This document shows, in pieces, positions 17,046 through 26,114 of a DNA stretch of 64,000 nucleotides (its first letter is position 1; the number at the start of each line of letters is the position of its first letter). Under the pieces are notes generated by a model. The model ran no database searches and was not told the origin of the DNA. It saw only the letters and a program-made list of their open reading frames with translations. Made by a program: the position numbers and the translations under genes. Where the stretch lies: contig CAYQUO010000016.1 of assembly GCA_964420835.1 (NCBI GenBank), forward strand, positions 9,189 through 73,188, written 5' to 3'. This DNA comes from CAYQUO01 sp964420835 (GTDB taxonomy: Bacteria > Chloroflexota > Anaerolineae > Anaerolineales > Anaerolineaceae).

Positions 17046-17077
17046 AACCTTGACTCTGCTTTCTATTTTTTACTAGC

Positions 17078-17135
17078 AAGTCTCCACGCCGGAGGCGTCA
17101 CCGCCGGAGGGACCAGTCAGGCAGAAATTATACCA
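17078..17135 (-). promoter_or_regulatory. rpsO promoter and structured leader
   Basis: On the minus strand an extended -10 (TGG-TATAAT, 17135-17127) has no good -35. Downstream, at about 17085-17112, is a GC-rich inverted repeat (GGCG/CGCC core within CCGG arms) in the untranslated leader. S15 autoregulates through its leader in several bacteria, so the hairpin could be such a site. This is inferred from position only. Confidence 0.45.
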
Positions 17136-17229
17136 GAGGTTAATCAGGCAGGGAAGGTGACAATATTGTTGGTTCTGCCATTCTCCTTTAGATAATTCCA
17201 ATGCTTCAAACCATGCTTTCCCATTCTTG

Positions 17230-17258
17230 TTGACACTTTCAGGATCTTTTGCTATTAT
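17230..17258 (+). promoter_or_regulatory. Consensus promoter with no annotated gene downstream
   Basis: TTGACA (17230-17235), 17-base spacer, TATTAT (17253-17258), on the plus strand. Transcription would start near 17265 and run towards the 3' end of a minus-strand gene at 17485. The rest of this 439-base gap (17046-17484) holds the rpsO leader on the minus strand and two tiny overlapping reading frames. Confidence 0.65.
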
Positions 17259-17293
17259 TCAAGGCCTTCCATGGGTACCATTTTTGGAAAGGC

Positions 17294-17409
17294 ATGTTGG
17301 CTTGGGTTTATAAGGGTGCCAGGATTGAGCACTTATGTGTAAGGACAATCTGATGGATGACGAAACAATTGAGATCCTGATGGACGACCGGATTGCCACG
17401 GGCGGCTGA
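17294..17409 (+). other. Possible small transcript with two coupled mini-ORFs
   Basis: Downstream of the orphan promoter, ATG 17294 opens 19 codons ending in TGA at 17351-17353. That TGA overlaps an ATG at 17353 (TGATG) which opens 18 codons, 'MDDETIEILMDDRIATGG', ending at 17409. AAGGA lies seven bases before the second ATG. An imperfect hairpin (GCCTTCCA ... TGGAAAGGC) sits at the 5' end of the predicted RNA. Frames this short arise by chance, so this may equally be a small RNA or nothing. Confidence 0.25.
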
Positions 17410-17484
17410 GTCCGGATAATCGATCACACGTCAATAAACCTGCTCGATTGCCAAAAAGTGGGAATGGTTCCTCTTCAGAAACCC

Positions 17485-18300
17485 CTATTGACGAATTCTT
17501 TGTGTTTCTTCCAGTATCATTCGAACCTGCTTTGCGTTAACGGCATCCAGCCCTGGAATTAATTTCCGTACAAGCCGGATAATGTTCGACTCATCACCCA
17601 GGATTAATGCCTGACGCAGGAGAAATAAAACCTCAGCAGGAGAGCGAATAGCCAGGGCTTTCAGGATCTCGATCAACTCCGGTTGCAGGGAGATTGGCGC
17701 TTGAGTGAGAATTGGCATTAACTGGTTGTACAAGGAAGGCAGGTCAAGGAAGCCATCATCCCGGATGGTTGCCAGGGCGGCCTTTAAACCCGTGATCTTG
17801 GAAAAATCATCCGGACTTGCCAGCCAACTTTGAATTAACATCAACCAATCCTGGGCTTTTTGTTTCCGCAAATTTCCGGCTCCGAGGTGGAGAAGTGACC
17901 AGATCAATTCACCATCCTCCCCTGGTTGGCACCATTGGTTAATCCGTAGAATCGTTTCTTCACTTTTATCAACAGGATTATTGGCAAGTATCTCAATGGC
18001 TGTCTGGCGAATTTCAAATGATGCATCCTTCCAGAGGGCATCCGCCAAAGATAGGGCAGCAACTGGATTCTCTTTGCACCTTGTATGAAGGACATTATTT
18101 AGTTGAATGAGGAAGATTGGCGGTACGCGATAAGTACGAATGGTCTTTGGCGATGGGTTTGTAACGCCACTACGAAATGTTCGATCTGAATAATATTCCA
18201 ACAATTCCCGCAAACCGTCAAGAAACTCGTCCGGTTGGTTAAATTTCCACATGAGCTCGTTCAACTGGCTCTGCAGGCGGTCAAGTTGGATGGCTGCCAT
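17485..18300 (-). CDS. HEAT-like helical-repeat protein of unknown function
   Basis: 271 residues, all helical in character, with repeated units such as 'SFEIRQTAIEILANNP' and 'SLQPELIEILKALAIRSPAEVLFLLRQAL'. The pattern resembles HEAT or AlkD-like alkylation-repair scaffolds, but I see no catalytic motif. It starts about 22 bases after the proS stop and is probably co-transcribed with it. ATG 18300 was chosen; a TTG two codons earlier is possible. No signal peptide or membrane segment. Confidence 0.65.
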   Translation of the reverse strand: MAAIQLDRLQSQLNELMWKFNQPDEFLDGLRELLEYYSDRTFRSGVTNPSPKTIRTYRVPPIFLIQLNNVLHTRCKENPVAALSLADALWKDASFEIRQTAIEILANNPVDKSEETILRINQWCQPGEDGELIWSLLHLGAGNLRKQKAQDWLMLIQSWLASPDDFSKITGLKAALATIRDDGFLDLPSLYNQLMPILTQAPISLQPELIEILKALAIRSPAEVLFLLRQALILGDESNIIRLVRKLIPGLDAVNAKQVRMILEETQRIRQ

Positions 18301-18322
18301 CTTCAATCGGACAGGTCAATAA

Positions 18323-19759
18323 TCAATAGGCACGCGCAAAATAAACCTTTTGAATTGCTTTTTCCCCACAAACAATGCATTTTCCAGTACCCTCAATCTG
18401 GTTCAGCGGTACACAGCGGGTGGTCGCCTTCGTATCTTCTTTGACCTTGTTTTCACATTCCACATCCCCACACCACCAGGAATATGCCCAGCCATTTTGA
18501 AGTACTTCCACCAGTTCGTTGTAATCCTTTGGCTCGGTGATATGAGCGTCGCGAAAGGCGGTTGCTTTTTCAAGGAGGGATTTTTGGATAACGGCGAGCA
18601 GGTCGGCAACCTGCGGTGCCAGTTGATCCTGGTTGAGGATCGATTTACCTGCCTTGCCAGGGACATCTCTGCGTGCAGCCAATACGCTGTTATTTTTCAC
18701 ATCCTTGGGGCCAATTTCAATTCTTAAGGGAACTCCTTTTAATTCCCAATCATTGAACTTAAACCCTGGTGTTACTTCCGGTCGATCATCAACTTTGACG
18801 GAAAATGCGGATAGCTGGCTTTCAGCGATTGATGCTGCCGGTAAAACCATGGATTTTTCTTCCTCGTTGCGATAGATGGGAACGATGACCACCTGAATGG
18901 GAGCCAACCTGGGGGGCAGAACCAGGCCCTGGTCATCCCCATGGGTCATGATAATGGCACCAATAAAACGGGTGGAAAGCCCCCATGAGGTTGTCCAGCA
19001 GTATTGGAGTTGGTTGTTCTCATCCAGGAATTGAATATCGAATGCCTTGGCAAAATTTTGTCCGAGATTGTGTGAAGTGCCTGCCTGGAGGGCTCGTGTA
19101 TCTCCCATCATTGCCTCAATGCTGTATGAGCGCATGGCTCCAGCAAACTTTTCGGTGGCGCTCTTTGTGCCCGGAATGACAGGGACGGAAGCTTCATTCA
19201 CTGCAAAATCGGTGTAAACATCCAGCATCTTGCGGGTTTCCTCTTCGGCCTCTTCATAACTGCTGTGTGCTGTATGGCCTTCCTGCCAGTAAAATTCCAG
19301 TGTCCTCAGGAACAGCCGGGTGCGCATTTCCCATCGAACGACATTTCCCCACTGGTTGATAAGGAGGGGCAGGTTTCGATAGGATTTGATCCATTTTGAG
19401 TACATGTGTCCGATTATCGTTTCGGATGTGGGACGGACAATCAGGGGTTCTTCCAGAGTTTCTCCGCCGCCGATGGTTACAACGGCAAGTTCGGGAGAAA
19501 ACCCCTCAACATGTTCCTTTTCCTTCTCCAAAAACGATTTCGGAATCAATAGGGGAAAGGCGGCATTTACATGTCCGGTTTCCTTAAACCGACGATCCAA
19601 TGCCTGTTGGATATTCTCCCAGAGAGCCCAGCCATAAGGCCGCACAACCATGCAGCCGCGAACCGGTGCGTAATCTGCCATTTCAGCGCGTTGAACGACC
19701 TGGTTGTACCATTCGGAGTAATTTTCTGTGCGTGTTGGTAATTTCTCTTCAGCCATCAT
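18323..19759 (-). CDS. proS: Prolyl-tRNA synthetase, archaeal/eukaryotic type
   Basis: It charges tRNA-Pro. 478 residues, the short type without the bacterial editing insertion. Class II motifs are visible: 'PLLIPKSFLEKEKEHVEGFSPE', 'PLIVRPTSETIIGHMYSKWI' (motif 2 region), 'GTSHNLGQNFAKAF' and 'TSWGLSTRFIGAIIMTHGDDQGLVLPP' (motif 3). The C-terminal zinc-type domain ends 'CIVCGEKAIQKVYFARAY' with the typical final Tyr. The start is one of two adjacent ATGs (19759 or 19756), preceded by TGAGGT. Confidence 0.95.
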   Translation of the reverse strand: MMAEEKLPTRTENYSEWYNQVVQRAEMADYAPVRGCMVVRPYGWALWENIQQALDRRFKETGHVNAAFPLLIPKSFLEKEKEHVEGFSPELAVVTIGGGETLEEPLIVRPTSETIIGHMYSKWIKSYRNLPLLINQWGNVVRWEMRTRLFLRTLEFYWQEGHTAHSSYEEAEEETRKMLDVYTDFAVNEASVPVIPGTKSATEKFAGAMRSYSIEAMMGDTRALQAGTSHNLGQNFAKAFDIQFLDENNQLQYCWTTSWGLSTRFIGAIIMTHGDDQGLVLPPRLAPIQVVIVPIYRNEEEKSMVLPAASIAESQLSAFSVKVDDRPEVTPGFKFNDWELKGVPLRIEIGPKDVKNNSVLAARRDVPGKAGKSILNQDQLAPQVADLLAVIQKSLLEKATAFRDAHITEPKDYNELVEVLQNGWAYSWWCGDVECENKVKEDTKATTRCVPLNQIEGTGKCIVCGEKAIQKVYFARAY

Positions 19760-19799
19760 ACCTCAATCTGACAATGACGAATTCTGATCGACTTGATAA

Positions 19800-20348
19800 T
19801 TAATCGGCAATTGGTTTGTGAATATTCCTAATCATGTCCAATGAATTTTCAACGTTATCTGCAAATTTTAAAAGCAGCAGGTCTTCCTTTGAAAAATAGG
19901 ACTCCAGGTTTTCATAGATCGCATCCAGTATGCGCTTCCAGGGTGAAAGCAGAATAAATGGCTTGCGGGGCAATGAATTAATAATCATCCTGTTCCACAT
20001 CAGGGTGATCTCTGTCAAGGTGCCAGGCCCACCAGGAAGGGCAATTGCAGCATCACAAACTTCCATCAGGCGATTCATACGGCTGTCCAACGTGGGACAT
20101 AACCATTCTTCTTGAACCCAGGTATTTGCAGATACATTCCGCCATTGTTGGATCTCTTCACAGGTAATACCAATGACGTGGCCGCCTGCCTCGGACGCCC
20201 CACGTGAGACGGCTTCCATGGCGCCGAAGTAACCTCCTGTTACCACGCTGTATCCTTCCCGGGCAAGTCCGCGTCCCAGTTCCAGAGCCTGCTGGTAATC
20301 TGGGTTGCCAGGTTTACTTAGGCTGCTTCCAAAGACTGTTATGTGCAT
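19800..20348 (-). CDS. LOG-family protein (putative nucleotide phosphoribohydrolase)
   Basis: 182 residues in a Rossmann-like fold. 'ITVFGSSLSKPGNPDYQQALELGRGLAREGYSVVTGGYFGAMEAVSRGA' and the signature 'ALPGGPGTLTEI' (PGGxGTxxE) identify the LOG family. Members split nucleoside 5'-monophosphates into base and ribose phosphate; some are mis-named lysine decarboxylases. The ATG at 20348 begins the conserved strand; a TTG 51 bases upstream would add a low-complexity extension. A TATAAT on the minus strand at about 20415-20410 may be its promoter. Confidence 0.82.
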   Translation of the reverse strand: MHITVFGSSLSKPGNPDYQQALELGRGLAREGYSVVTGGYFGAMEAVSRGASEAGGHVIGITCEEIQQWRNVSANTWVQEEWLCPTLDSRMNRLMEVCDAAIALPGGPGTLTEITLMWNRMIINSLPRKPFILLSPWKRILDAIYENLESYFSKEDLLLLKFADNVENSLDMIRNIHKPIAD

Positions 20349-20453
20349 GGGATGACTATTGGTTCCATTCGTGGGATTTGTTTTGAACAAACCAACCAAT
20401 TATACCTGACAATCGAAGAGCCAATTTTGGCCGGTATGATATACTTCGCGAAA

Positions 20454-22523
20454 ATGCAAAAACGAAACCCAAATCCCCAAAGCCAAATAATTCATCCTGC
20501 CTGGTTCACCCCCATATTCCTGCTGGGGTTGTGCGTTGTAACCTTTGGTATTGTTGCTCCCAGGCTTGGCTTCTATTGGGATGATTGGGCCAAAACCCTG
20601 GTGCACCGATTGCATGGTTTAAATGGATATTGGTCTTATTATGCGGAAGACAGGCCTATCTCCGGCTGGACCCATATCCTCTTGATTAGTCTAATTGGTG
20701 ATAAACCATTGCACTGGCAGTTCCTCTCCGTATTTCTTCGCTGGTTGTCAGGGGTCGGTGTTTGGTGGAGCATGCGTATCTTGTGGCCGCAACAACGTTT
20801 TTTATCAGTTCTGACCGCTTCGCTTTTTTTGGTGAATCCTGTATTCACCCAACAAGCCGCCGCGGTCACTTTTCATCAGCAATGGCTTCAGTATTGTCTG
20901 TATTTTCTGTCCATCGGTTTAATGATCCTGGCTTTTCGCAATAGACCGCGATTTTTGTTTTTTACTGCCTTTTCCCTGGTTTGCATGCTCCTAGAATTGA
21001 CCATCACCGAATATTTTATCGGGTTGGAGTTGCTCCGTTTCTTGATATTGGCATATTTGGTGCGTCAGGAGAGGGATGAAAGCCAAAAGAGGTCTCGTGT
21101 ATGGCTACGCCATTCTTTCCCATATGGAGTGGTTGCCATTGGTTATATCATCTTCCGTTTATTCCTTATTCCTCTCCCCGGAGAAGACCCGTATGCGGCT
21201 GTGACCCTGTTCTCCTTTTTCAAGGAACCCAGGGAAACAATCCTCTCTCTTTTTTGGGTGGTTATTCGTGATTTTTCCCATATGTTGGTTTCCAGTTGGT
21301 ATCAGTCTTTTGAGCCTGGCGACTTTATTCGGGGTATGCCTCGGTTTTCCATGATTTCATGGGGTTTGGCCGGCCTCGTTACTGTTGGATCCTTCTTGTA
21401 TTATTCATTTATCCACGGGAAGGAAAATCCCCACGAAACTGACAGCACAGGTGATATTAACCAGGTGATCACTCTTGGGGCATTCGCCATCCTGTTGGGT
21501 GCTCTACCGGCATGGATAACCGGGCGCGAAGTGGTTTTTGACTTTCATTCCAATCGATACGCACAACCTGCCATGTTTGGTTTGTCTTTGTTCCTTGCAG
21601 GTGTCCTGGGTTGGTTTATCACCCGGAAGCACCGGCTGGGCCTTTTTGTGGCAATACTGGTTGGATTGGGAGCGGGTTTTCACCTGCGTGTCCAAAATGA
21701 TTACCGTTGGGAATGGATCCAACAGAACAGATTCTTCTACCAGATGTTCTGGCGGGCTCCGTACATACAACCGGGTACAGCCTTCTTAACCTCCAGGGAG
21801 CCTTTTCCCGAGGAGGGGTTGTTTTCAATTTCATCTGCTGTTAACCTGCTGTATCCTCAGGAAATGAATCAACCGAAACTGGCATACTGGGTATATGCAT
21901 TAAGTAACCGGTATACGTCTGATACATTGCCAGACCCATTGGAGTTTGGTCTGCACACCCAATTCCGGACATTGGTTTTTGATGGAGGGACTCCGAATAC
22001 CATCCTTTTCTTTTTCGACCCAAGTCAGGCAAACTGTTTGTGGTTGCTGGATCCGGTAGAGGATCAGGGTGACCCTGACCTGCCTGAGATCCTGGCAGAA
22101 TCCCTGCCGGCATCGAACCTTGCTCGAATATCCAAGGATGTAGTCAAGCCTCCGCCAGCGGATCTTTTTGGTCCAGAGCCTGAAATGCCCTGGTGCAGGT
22201 CATACCAGGAAGCGTCCCTTTCAAGACAATATAATGACTGGCAAAATGTAACACAAACGGCATTGAAGGTCCTTCAAGATGGTTATTCTCCTTCAGACAT
22301 TCGCTCAAATTCGCCTCACGAATGGGCTCCTTTCATACAAGGGCTTGCCTACGGCGGTTACTGGGAGGCAGCGGAAAAGATAACTTTGGAGGCGTCAGAA
22401 AAGCATCAGAAATATAAACCCTGGTTGTGCGCTCTCTGGGCCAGGCTGGATGAAAAGACCTTAGAATCCCCGGAAAAACGCTTGGCGATGAACAATATCA
22501 AACACACAATGGTATGTAAGTGA
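20454..22523 (+). CDS. Polytopic membrane protein resembling GT-C glycosyltransferases
   Basis: 689 residues. Roughly ten hydrophobic segments fill residues 15-420, followed by a soluble C-terminal region (about 430-689) that is probably extracytoplasmic. After the first helix comes 'GFYWDDWAK', an acidic pair where GT-C enzymes (PMT/GT39-like) carry their catalytic acids. The acceptor is unknown. ATG 20454 is chosen because an extended -10 (TGA-TATACT, 20437-20445) ends eight bases before it. An in-frame start 111 bases upstream would overlap the divergent LOG gene. Confidence 0.7.
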   Translation: MQKRNPNPQSQIIHPAWFTPIFLLGLCVVTFGIVAPRLGFYWDDWAKTLVHRLHGLNGYWSYYAEDRPISGWTHILLISLIGDKPLHWQFLSVFLRWLSGVGVWWSMRILWPQQRFLSVLTASLFLVNPVFTQQAAAVTFHQQWLQYCLYFLSIGLMILAFRNRPRFLFFTAFSLVCMLLELTITEYFIGLELLRFLILAYLVRQERDESQKRSRVWLRHSFPYGVVAIGYIIFRLFLIPLPGEDPYAAVTLFSFFKEPRETILSLFWVVIRDFSHMLVSSWYQSFEPGDFIRGMPRFSMISWGLAGLVTVGSFLYYSFIHGKENPHETDSTGDINQVITLGAFAILLGALPAWITGREVVFDFHSNRYAQPAMFGLSLFLAGVLGWFITRKHRLGLFVAILVGLGAGFHLRVQNDYRWEWIQQNRFFYQMFWRAPYIQPGTAFLTSREPFPEEGLFSISSAVNLLYPQEMNQPKLAYWVYALSNRYTSDTLPDPLEFGLHTQFRTLVFDGGTPNTILFFFDPSQANCLWLLDPVEDQGDPDLPEILAESLPASNLARISKDVVKPPPADLFGPEPEMPWCRSYQEASLSRQYNDWQNVTQTALKVLQDGYSPSDIRSNSPHEWAPFIQGLAYGGYWEAAEKITLEASEKHQKYKPWLCALWARLDEKTLESPEKRLAMNNIKHTMVCK

Positions 22524-22597
22524 CCAATTATTGAACAACAGTAAAACCGGGTGAAATGAACCCTCATCGCAACTATGGAAAATAAATAGAAAAAATG

Positions 22598-22626
22598 AAC
22601 GGACAGGGATGAAGCACCTGCCCGTT
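22598..22626. terminator. Bidirectional terminator between convergent genes
   Basis: Arms AACGGACAGG (22598-22607) and CCTGCCCGTT (22617-22626) pair with one A-C mismatch. They are followed by TTTTA on the plus strand, and by CATTTTTTC on the minus strand. It serves the membrane protein gene and the EF-G-like gene. Confidence 0.8.
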
Positions 22627-22660
22627 TTTATCGTTCTCAATTTATGGAGGATGTTGCCGT

Positions 22661-24733
22661 TCAGTCTTCTCTCTTTTCCTGCAATTCCTTCTGCCGTTGG
22701 GCAACCAGGTCGGATGTGATGTGTGCTGGAACGACCTCGTAATTCGAAAACTCCATTGAAAAGATGCCCCGGCCGCCGGTGATGGAGCGAAGTTGTGTTG
22801 TATAGCGCTGCATTTCTGCCAGGGGCACGGTTGCCGAGATCGTGGATGTACCTTTTTCAGTTTCCATGCCCATTACCCGGGCACGCCTGGTGTTCAGGTC
22901 GCCAAGTACATCTCCCATATAGTTTTCCGGGACGATAATCTTGACCAACATGATCGGCTCTTCAAGCACGGGGTTGGCATCCATGAAAGCCAGTTTGAAC
23001 GCTTCGCGCCCGGCAATTTCAAAAGCAATCGGTTTGGAATCGACCGGGTGTTCCTTCCCATCAAACACGGAAACCCTTACACTGTGTACTGGGTACCCTG
23101 CCAGGATGCCCTCTTTCATTACGTTGCGGATCCCTTTTTCAATTGCAGGGATGTAGCTGGATGATATCGAGCCTCCGAAAATGTCGTTCTTCAATTCAAA
23201 TTCGCCGTCCGGTAAAGGCTCAATGCGCAAGTGGACCTCTCCGAATTGCCCTGCTCCACCAGTTTGCTTCTTATGCCGGTACATTGACTGGGATTTCTTC
23301 GTGATCGTTTCCTGATAAGGTACTTTTGGTTCTTTGGTAAGCAGGTTAACCTGGAATTTTGTCTCCGCCCTGCGGATGGCAACATCGATATGCTGGTCTC
23401 CCATCCCCTGCAGAATGGTCTGGTTTGTGGCAGATTCATTGAACCAGGAAAGCGTCATATCCTCTTCGCAGAGACGGGTAAGTGTGGGGGTTATCTTTGT
23501 TGAATCCGCTTGTGTTTTTGGCATGATTGCCACCTGGTAAAGCGCATTCGGGTATTCCGGAACAGATAATGTTAATGGATGTGCCTTGTCGCATAGTGTG
23601 TTGCTGCTGGCGGTCTCAGTCAGTTTTGCCACCATCCCAATGTCGCCTGAGTGGATTACCTTTACAGGGGTGGTATCCTTGCCATTTGGGATGTAAACAG
23701 TACCCAGTCGTTCTTCAATACCCTTGCTTTGGTTCCAAATTCTGGTGTCGGATGAGATAACTCCGGAATATACCCGAAAGTAGGTCTGTTTTCCCACAAA
23801 AGGATCTGCAGTGGTCTTCCATACATACGCTGCCAGGGGGCCGCTGTCTGATGTTGGCAGTTCTTCCGGGCCGGTTTTTCCTTCTGCAGTGATCACCGGA
23901 GAATTGGTGGGAGAAGGAAAGATGTTCAGAATGGCGTCGAGCAGGGGACCCATGCCGACCTCTGCTGAACCGGCGGCGGCAACAACTGGTATGTAATCTC
24001 CTCTCAATACAACATTCCGCAAACCGCGAACTATCTCTTCATTTGTGAGGGAGGATGATTCCAGGTATTTTTCAAGAAGGGCGTCTTCTCCTTCCGCGGC
24101 TGCTTCTACCAATTCCATATGGGCCTTTTCTGCCGCCTCCTTGAATTCTGCGGGGATTTCAGAACTGGATTTTCCGTTCCCAGCATAGGCAACCATCCCA
24201 AGTAGGTCAATCACGCCTTTAAATTCCGCCTTCTCTCCCATGGGCAACTGGATGGGGATCAGCCGGGTATCAGACATTTCCCGAACAGAATCCAAGGCTT
24301 TTTGAAAATTCGCATTATCGCGGTTCATCTTATTGATGACAAGGAGACGGGGAAGTTTGAAGGTATCACAATACTTCCATGCCAATTCGGTGCCGACCTC
24401 ACGCCCGGACACAGCATCAACAAGTACCAGGGCTGCGTCTGACACCCGCAAGGCAGAGATCATTTCGCCTATAAAATCGTTGTAGCCAGGCGTATCGAGC
24501 AGGTTGATTTTACAATCCTTGTATTCAACTGGCAAAACAGTGGTGTATAGTGAAATACCGCGGCGTATCTCTTCTTCATCATAGTCCGACACTGTTGTGC
24601 CATCTTCTATCTTGCCGAGGCGAGTGATCATCCCGGTAAAGTGGAGTAATGATTCAGCGAGCATTGTCTTTCCGGCACTGCTATGAGACACTATAGCCAC
24701 GTTACGGATCTTGTCTGACGGATATTCTTTCAT
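22661..24733 (-). CDS. EF-G-like translational GTPase (second EF-G)
   Basis: 690 residues with the five-domain EF-G layout, ending in a domain IV/V region ('FGEVHLRIEPLPDGEFELKNDIFGGSISSSYIPAIEKGIRN'). G1 is 'SHSSAGKT' (16-23), G3 'DTPGYNDF' (80-87) with Tyr where EF-G has the catalytic His, and G4 'NKMN' (134-137) instead of NKxD. These departures mark the EF-G-2/EF-G-like branch, whose role is not settled. The housekeeping EF-G (rpsL-rpsG-fusA cluster) is not in the window. The ATG has AAGGGAA upstream. Confidence 0.88.
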   Translation of the reverse strand: MKEYPSDKIRNVAIVSHSSAGKTMLAESLLHFTGMITRLGKIEDGTTVSDYDEEEIRRGISLYTTVLPVEYKDCKINLLDTPGYNDFIGEMISALRVSDAALVLVDAVSGREVGTELAWKYCDTFKLPRLLVINKMNRDNANFQKALDSVREMSDTRLIPIQLPMGEKAEFKGVIDLLGMVAYAGNGKSSSEIPAEFKEAAEKAHMELVEAAAEGEDALLEKYLESSSLTNEEIVRGLRNVVLRGDYIPVVAAAGSAEVGMGPLLDAILNIFPSPTNSPVITAEGKTGPEELPTSDSGPLAAYVWKTTADPFVGKQTYFRVYSGVISSDTRIWNQSKGIEERLGTVYIPNGKDTTPVKVIHSGDIGMVAKLTETASSNTLCDKAHPLTLSVPEYPNALYQVAIMPKTQADSTKITPTLTRLCEEDMTLSWFNESATNQTILQGMGDQHIDVAIRRAETKFQVNLLTKEPKVPYQETITKKSQSMYRHKKQTGGAGQFGEVHLRIEPLPDGEFELKNDIFGGSISSSYIPAIEKGIRNVMKEGILAGYPVHSVRVSVFDGKEHPVDSKPIAFEIAGREAFKLAFMDANPVLEEPIMLVKIIVPENYMGDVLGDLNTRRARVMGMETEKGTSTISATVPLAEMQRYTTQLRSITGGRGIFSMEFSNYEVVPAHITSDLVAQRQKELQEKRED

Positions 24734-24782
24734 TGGTTGTTCCCTTTTCTTTCAAGGTGATAATGGTAAATAAAGACTAGTA

Positions 24783-24811
24783 ATTTTATTGTATGTCCTT
24801 GTTCTTGTCAA
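24783..24811 (-). promoter_or_regulatory. Promoter of the EF-G-like gene
   Basis: On the minus strand: TTGACA (24811-24806), 17-base spacer, TAAAAT (24788-24783). The start codon is at 24733, leaving a leader of about 43 bases that holds an AAGGGAA ribosome-binding site. Confidence 0.75.
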
Positions 24812-24894
24812 AACAATTTCCTTTTACTTAAAGCGCGGTTATGGACGATGGGCTGATATTCCAGTATCATTGTTCATGATTCGGGTTGTGCCAG

Positions 24895-25479
24895 ATGCCA
24901 CATTTATCAAAGATTTTATTTAATCTGCGATACTTGGGGTCCCCGCCATGGGACACCGGTACTAGTCCTCCGGAGTTGTTGGAGTATATCCATTCCAATA
25001 CACCCGGAAAAGCATTGGATTTGGGTTGTGGCACTGGCCTCAATATGCTTTCGCTGTACAAAGCCGGCTGGCAAGTAACAGGTGTCGAATTTGCGTGGTT
25101 GGCGGTTAAGGCTGCAAAGAAAAGGTTCAAAAAAGAGGGGGTCAAGGATTATTCTCTCATCCAGAGAAATGTAATGAATGTCATGTTCGCGGATTGTACG
25201 TTCGACCTGATATTAGACATCGGTTGTTTTCACGGGCTTGCAAACGCAGACAAAGCAAAATACATCCAGCGATTGCCCGGATGGCTGACAAACGATGGTA
25301 CCTATCTCTTGTATGGGCATCTCTCCAGCGCTGGAGATTCGCGGGGAATCAACAGCACTGACCTGGACGAATTGGCCACGAGGTTATCTTTACAGCGCAA
25401 GGAATCTGGCTTTGATAAAACTGGACCTCGATCGGTTTGGGCCTGGTATAAAAAAGAATCATCAACCACAGAAAAGTGA
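24895..25479 (+). CDS. Class I SAM-dependent methyltransferase
   Basis: 194 residues. Motif I is 'ALDLGCGTGLNMLSLYKAGWQVTGVE', with the acidic end of strand 2; 'FDLILDIGCFHGL' is motif IV/post-IV. The N-terminal 'GSPPWDTG' is typical of thiopurine-methyltransferase-like and tellurite-resistance-like enzymes. The substrate is unknown. ATG 24895 was chosen over an in-frame TTG nine bases upstream. It is convergent with the following acetyltransferase gene, whose stop lies about 85 bases beyond. Confidence 0.8.
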   Translation: MPHLSKILFNLRYLGSPPWDTGTSPPELLEYIHSNTPGKALDLGCGTGLNMLSLYKAGWQVTGVEFAWLAVKAAKKRFKKEGVKDYSLIQRNVMNVMFADCTFDLILDIGCFHGLANADKAKYIQRLPGWLTNDGTYLLYGHLSSAGDSRGINSTDLDELATRLSLQRKESGFDKTGPRSVWAWYKKESSTTEK

Positions 25480-25563
25480 AGAAAAGGATTCTCCCAATGT
25501 TTTGCAGGAGACAATTGGGGCTCGCCGATTGAAATGAACGGAATCGGTTGGCTTCGGGGGAAG

Positions 25564-26088
25564 TTACACTAACCTTTTTTCCATTCGCCATGCAGGCTCA
25601 ACAACAGTTTGAACTTCTCCATGCTGGTCGATGTATGACCAAATCCCTGGTTCGTCGGCAACGGAGGAAAAACCGCATTCCCGGTAGAAGGATTGGGCTC
25701 GTCGGTTGTTTTTTGCCACGTTTAGGGTTAATATCCGGAAATTTCTTTTTAAAAGATCTGATTCAATGTGATCAATAACCTGTTTTCCCAGCCCCTGCCC
25801 ACGGTACTTGGGTTTGATGCGAAAGCCGTACAAATAAGCCCGGTGGAATCCATCGGCCAATTCTGGGCGGCTGCAGGTTAATTGGACAATCGCCTGACCA
25901 ATACATCCAATCCCTGGAATTTCCATTATCCAGATTACGGTGGTCCCTTGCCGGGCTTGAGAATAGGCTTGTGCGAACATGTGGCGGAAATGTGCATACT
26001 CACCGTTCCATTCCATGGCAGGCAGATCGGTTTCAATTGCTTTCCGAATTCTGACATGGATTAGCCAATTTGCCTGGAAGTTTCCCAT
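25564..26088 (-). CDS. GNAT-family N-acetyltransferase
   Basis: 174 residues. The GNAT core is clear: 'VRIRKAIETDLPAM' (strand 1), 'YLYGFRIKPKYRGQGLGKQVIDHIE' with the acetyl-CoA loop R/Q-G-Q-G-L-G, and 'LNVAKNNRRAQSFYRECGF' (motif B). RimI-like in length and pattern, but the acceptor is unknown. It lies 26 bases after the DHH-nucleotidyltransferase gene on the same strand, so it is likely co-transcribed. Confidence 0.85.
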   Translation of the reverse strand: MGNFQANWLIHVRIRKAIETDLPAMEWNGEYAHFRHMFAQAYSQARQGTTVIWIMEIPGIGCIGQAIVQLTCSRPELADGFHRAYLYGFRIKPKYRGQGLGKQVIDHIESDLLKRNFRILTLNVAKNNRRAQSFYRECGFSSVADEPGIWSYIDQHGEVQTVVEPAWRMEKRLV

Positions 26089-26114
26089 TTTCCTTAATAT
26101 TTTGCCAGGTGGGG

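Noticed and set aside
17046..17484. tRNA or other stable RNA in the longest gene-free stretch
   Set aside because: No cloverleaf, TTC loop or CCA-type end could be traced. Only a promoter, a leader and mini-ORFs are seen.
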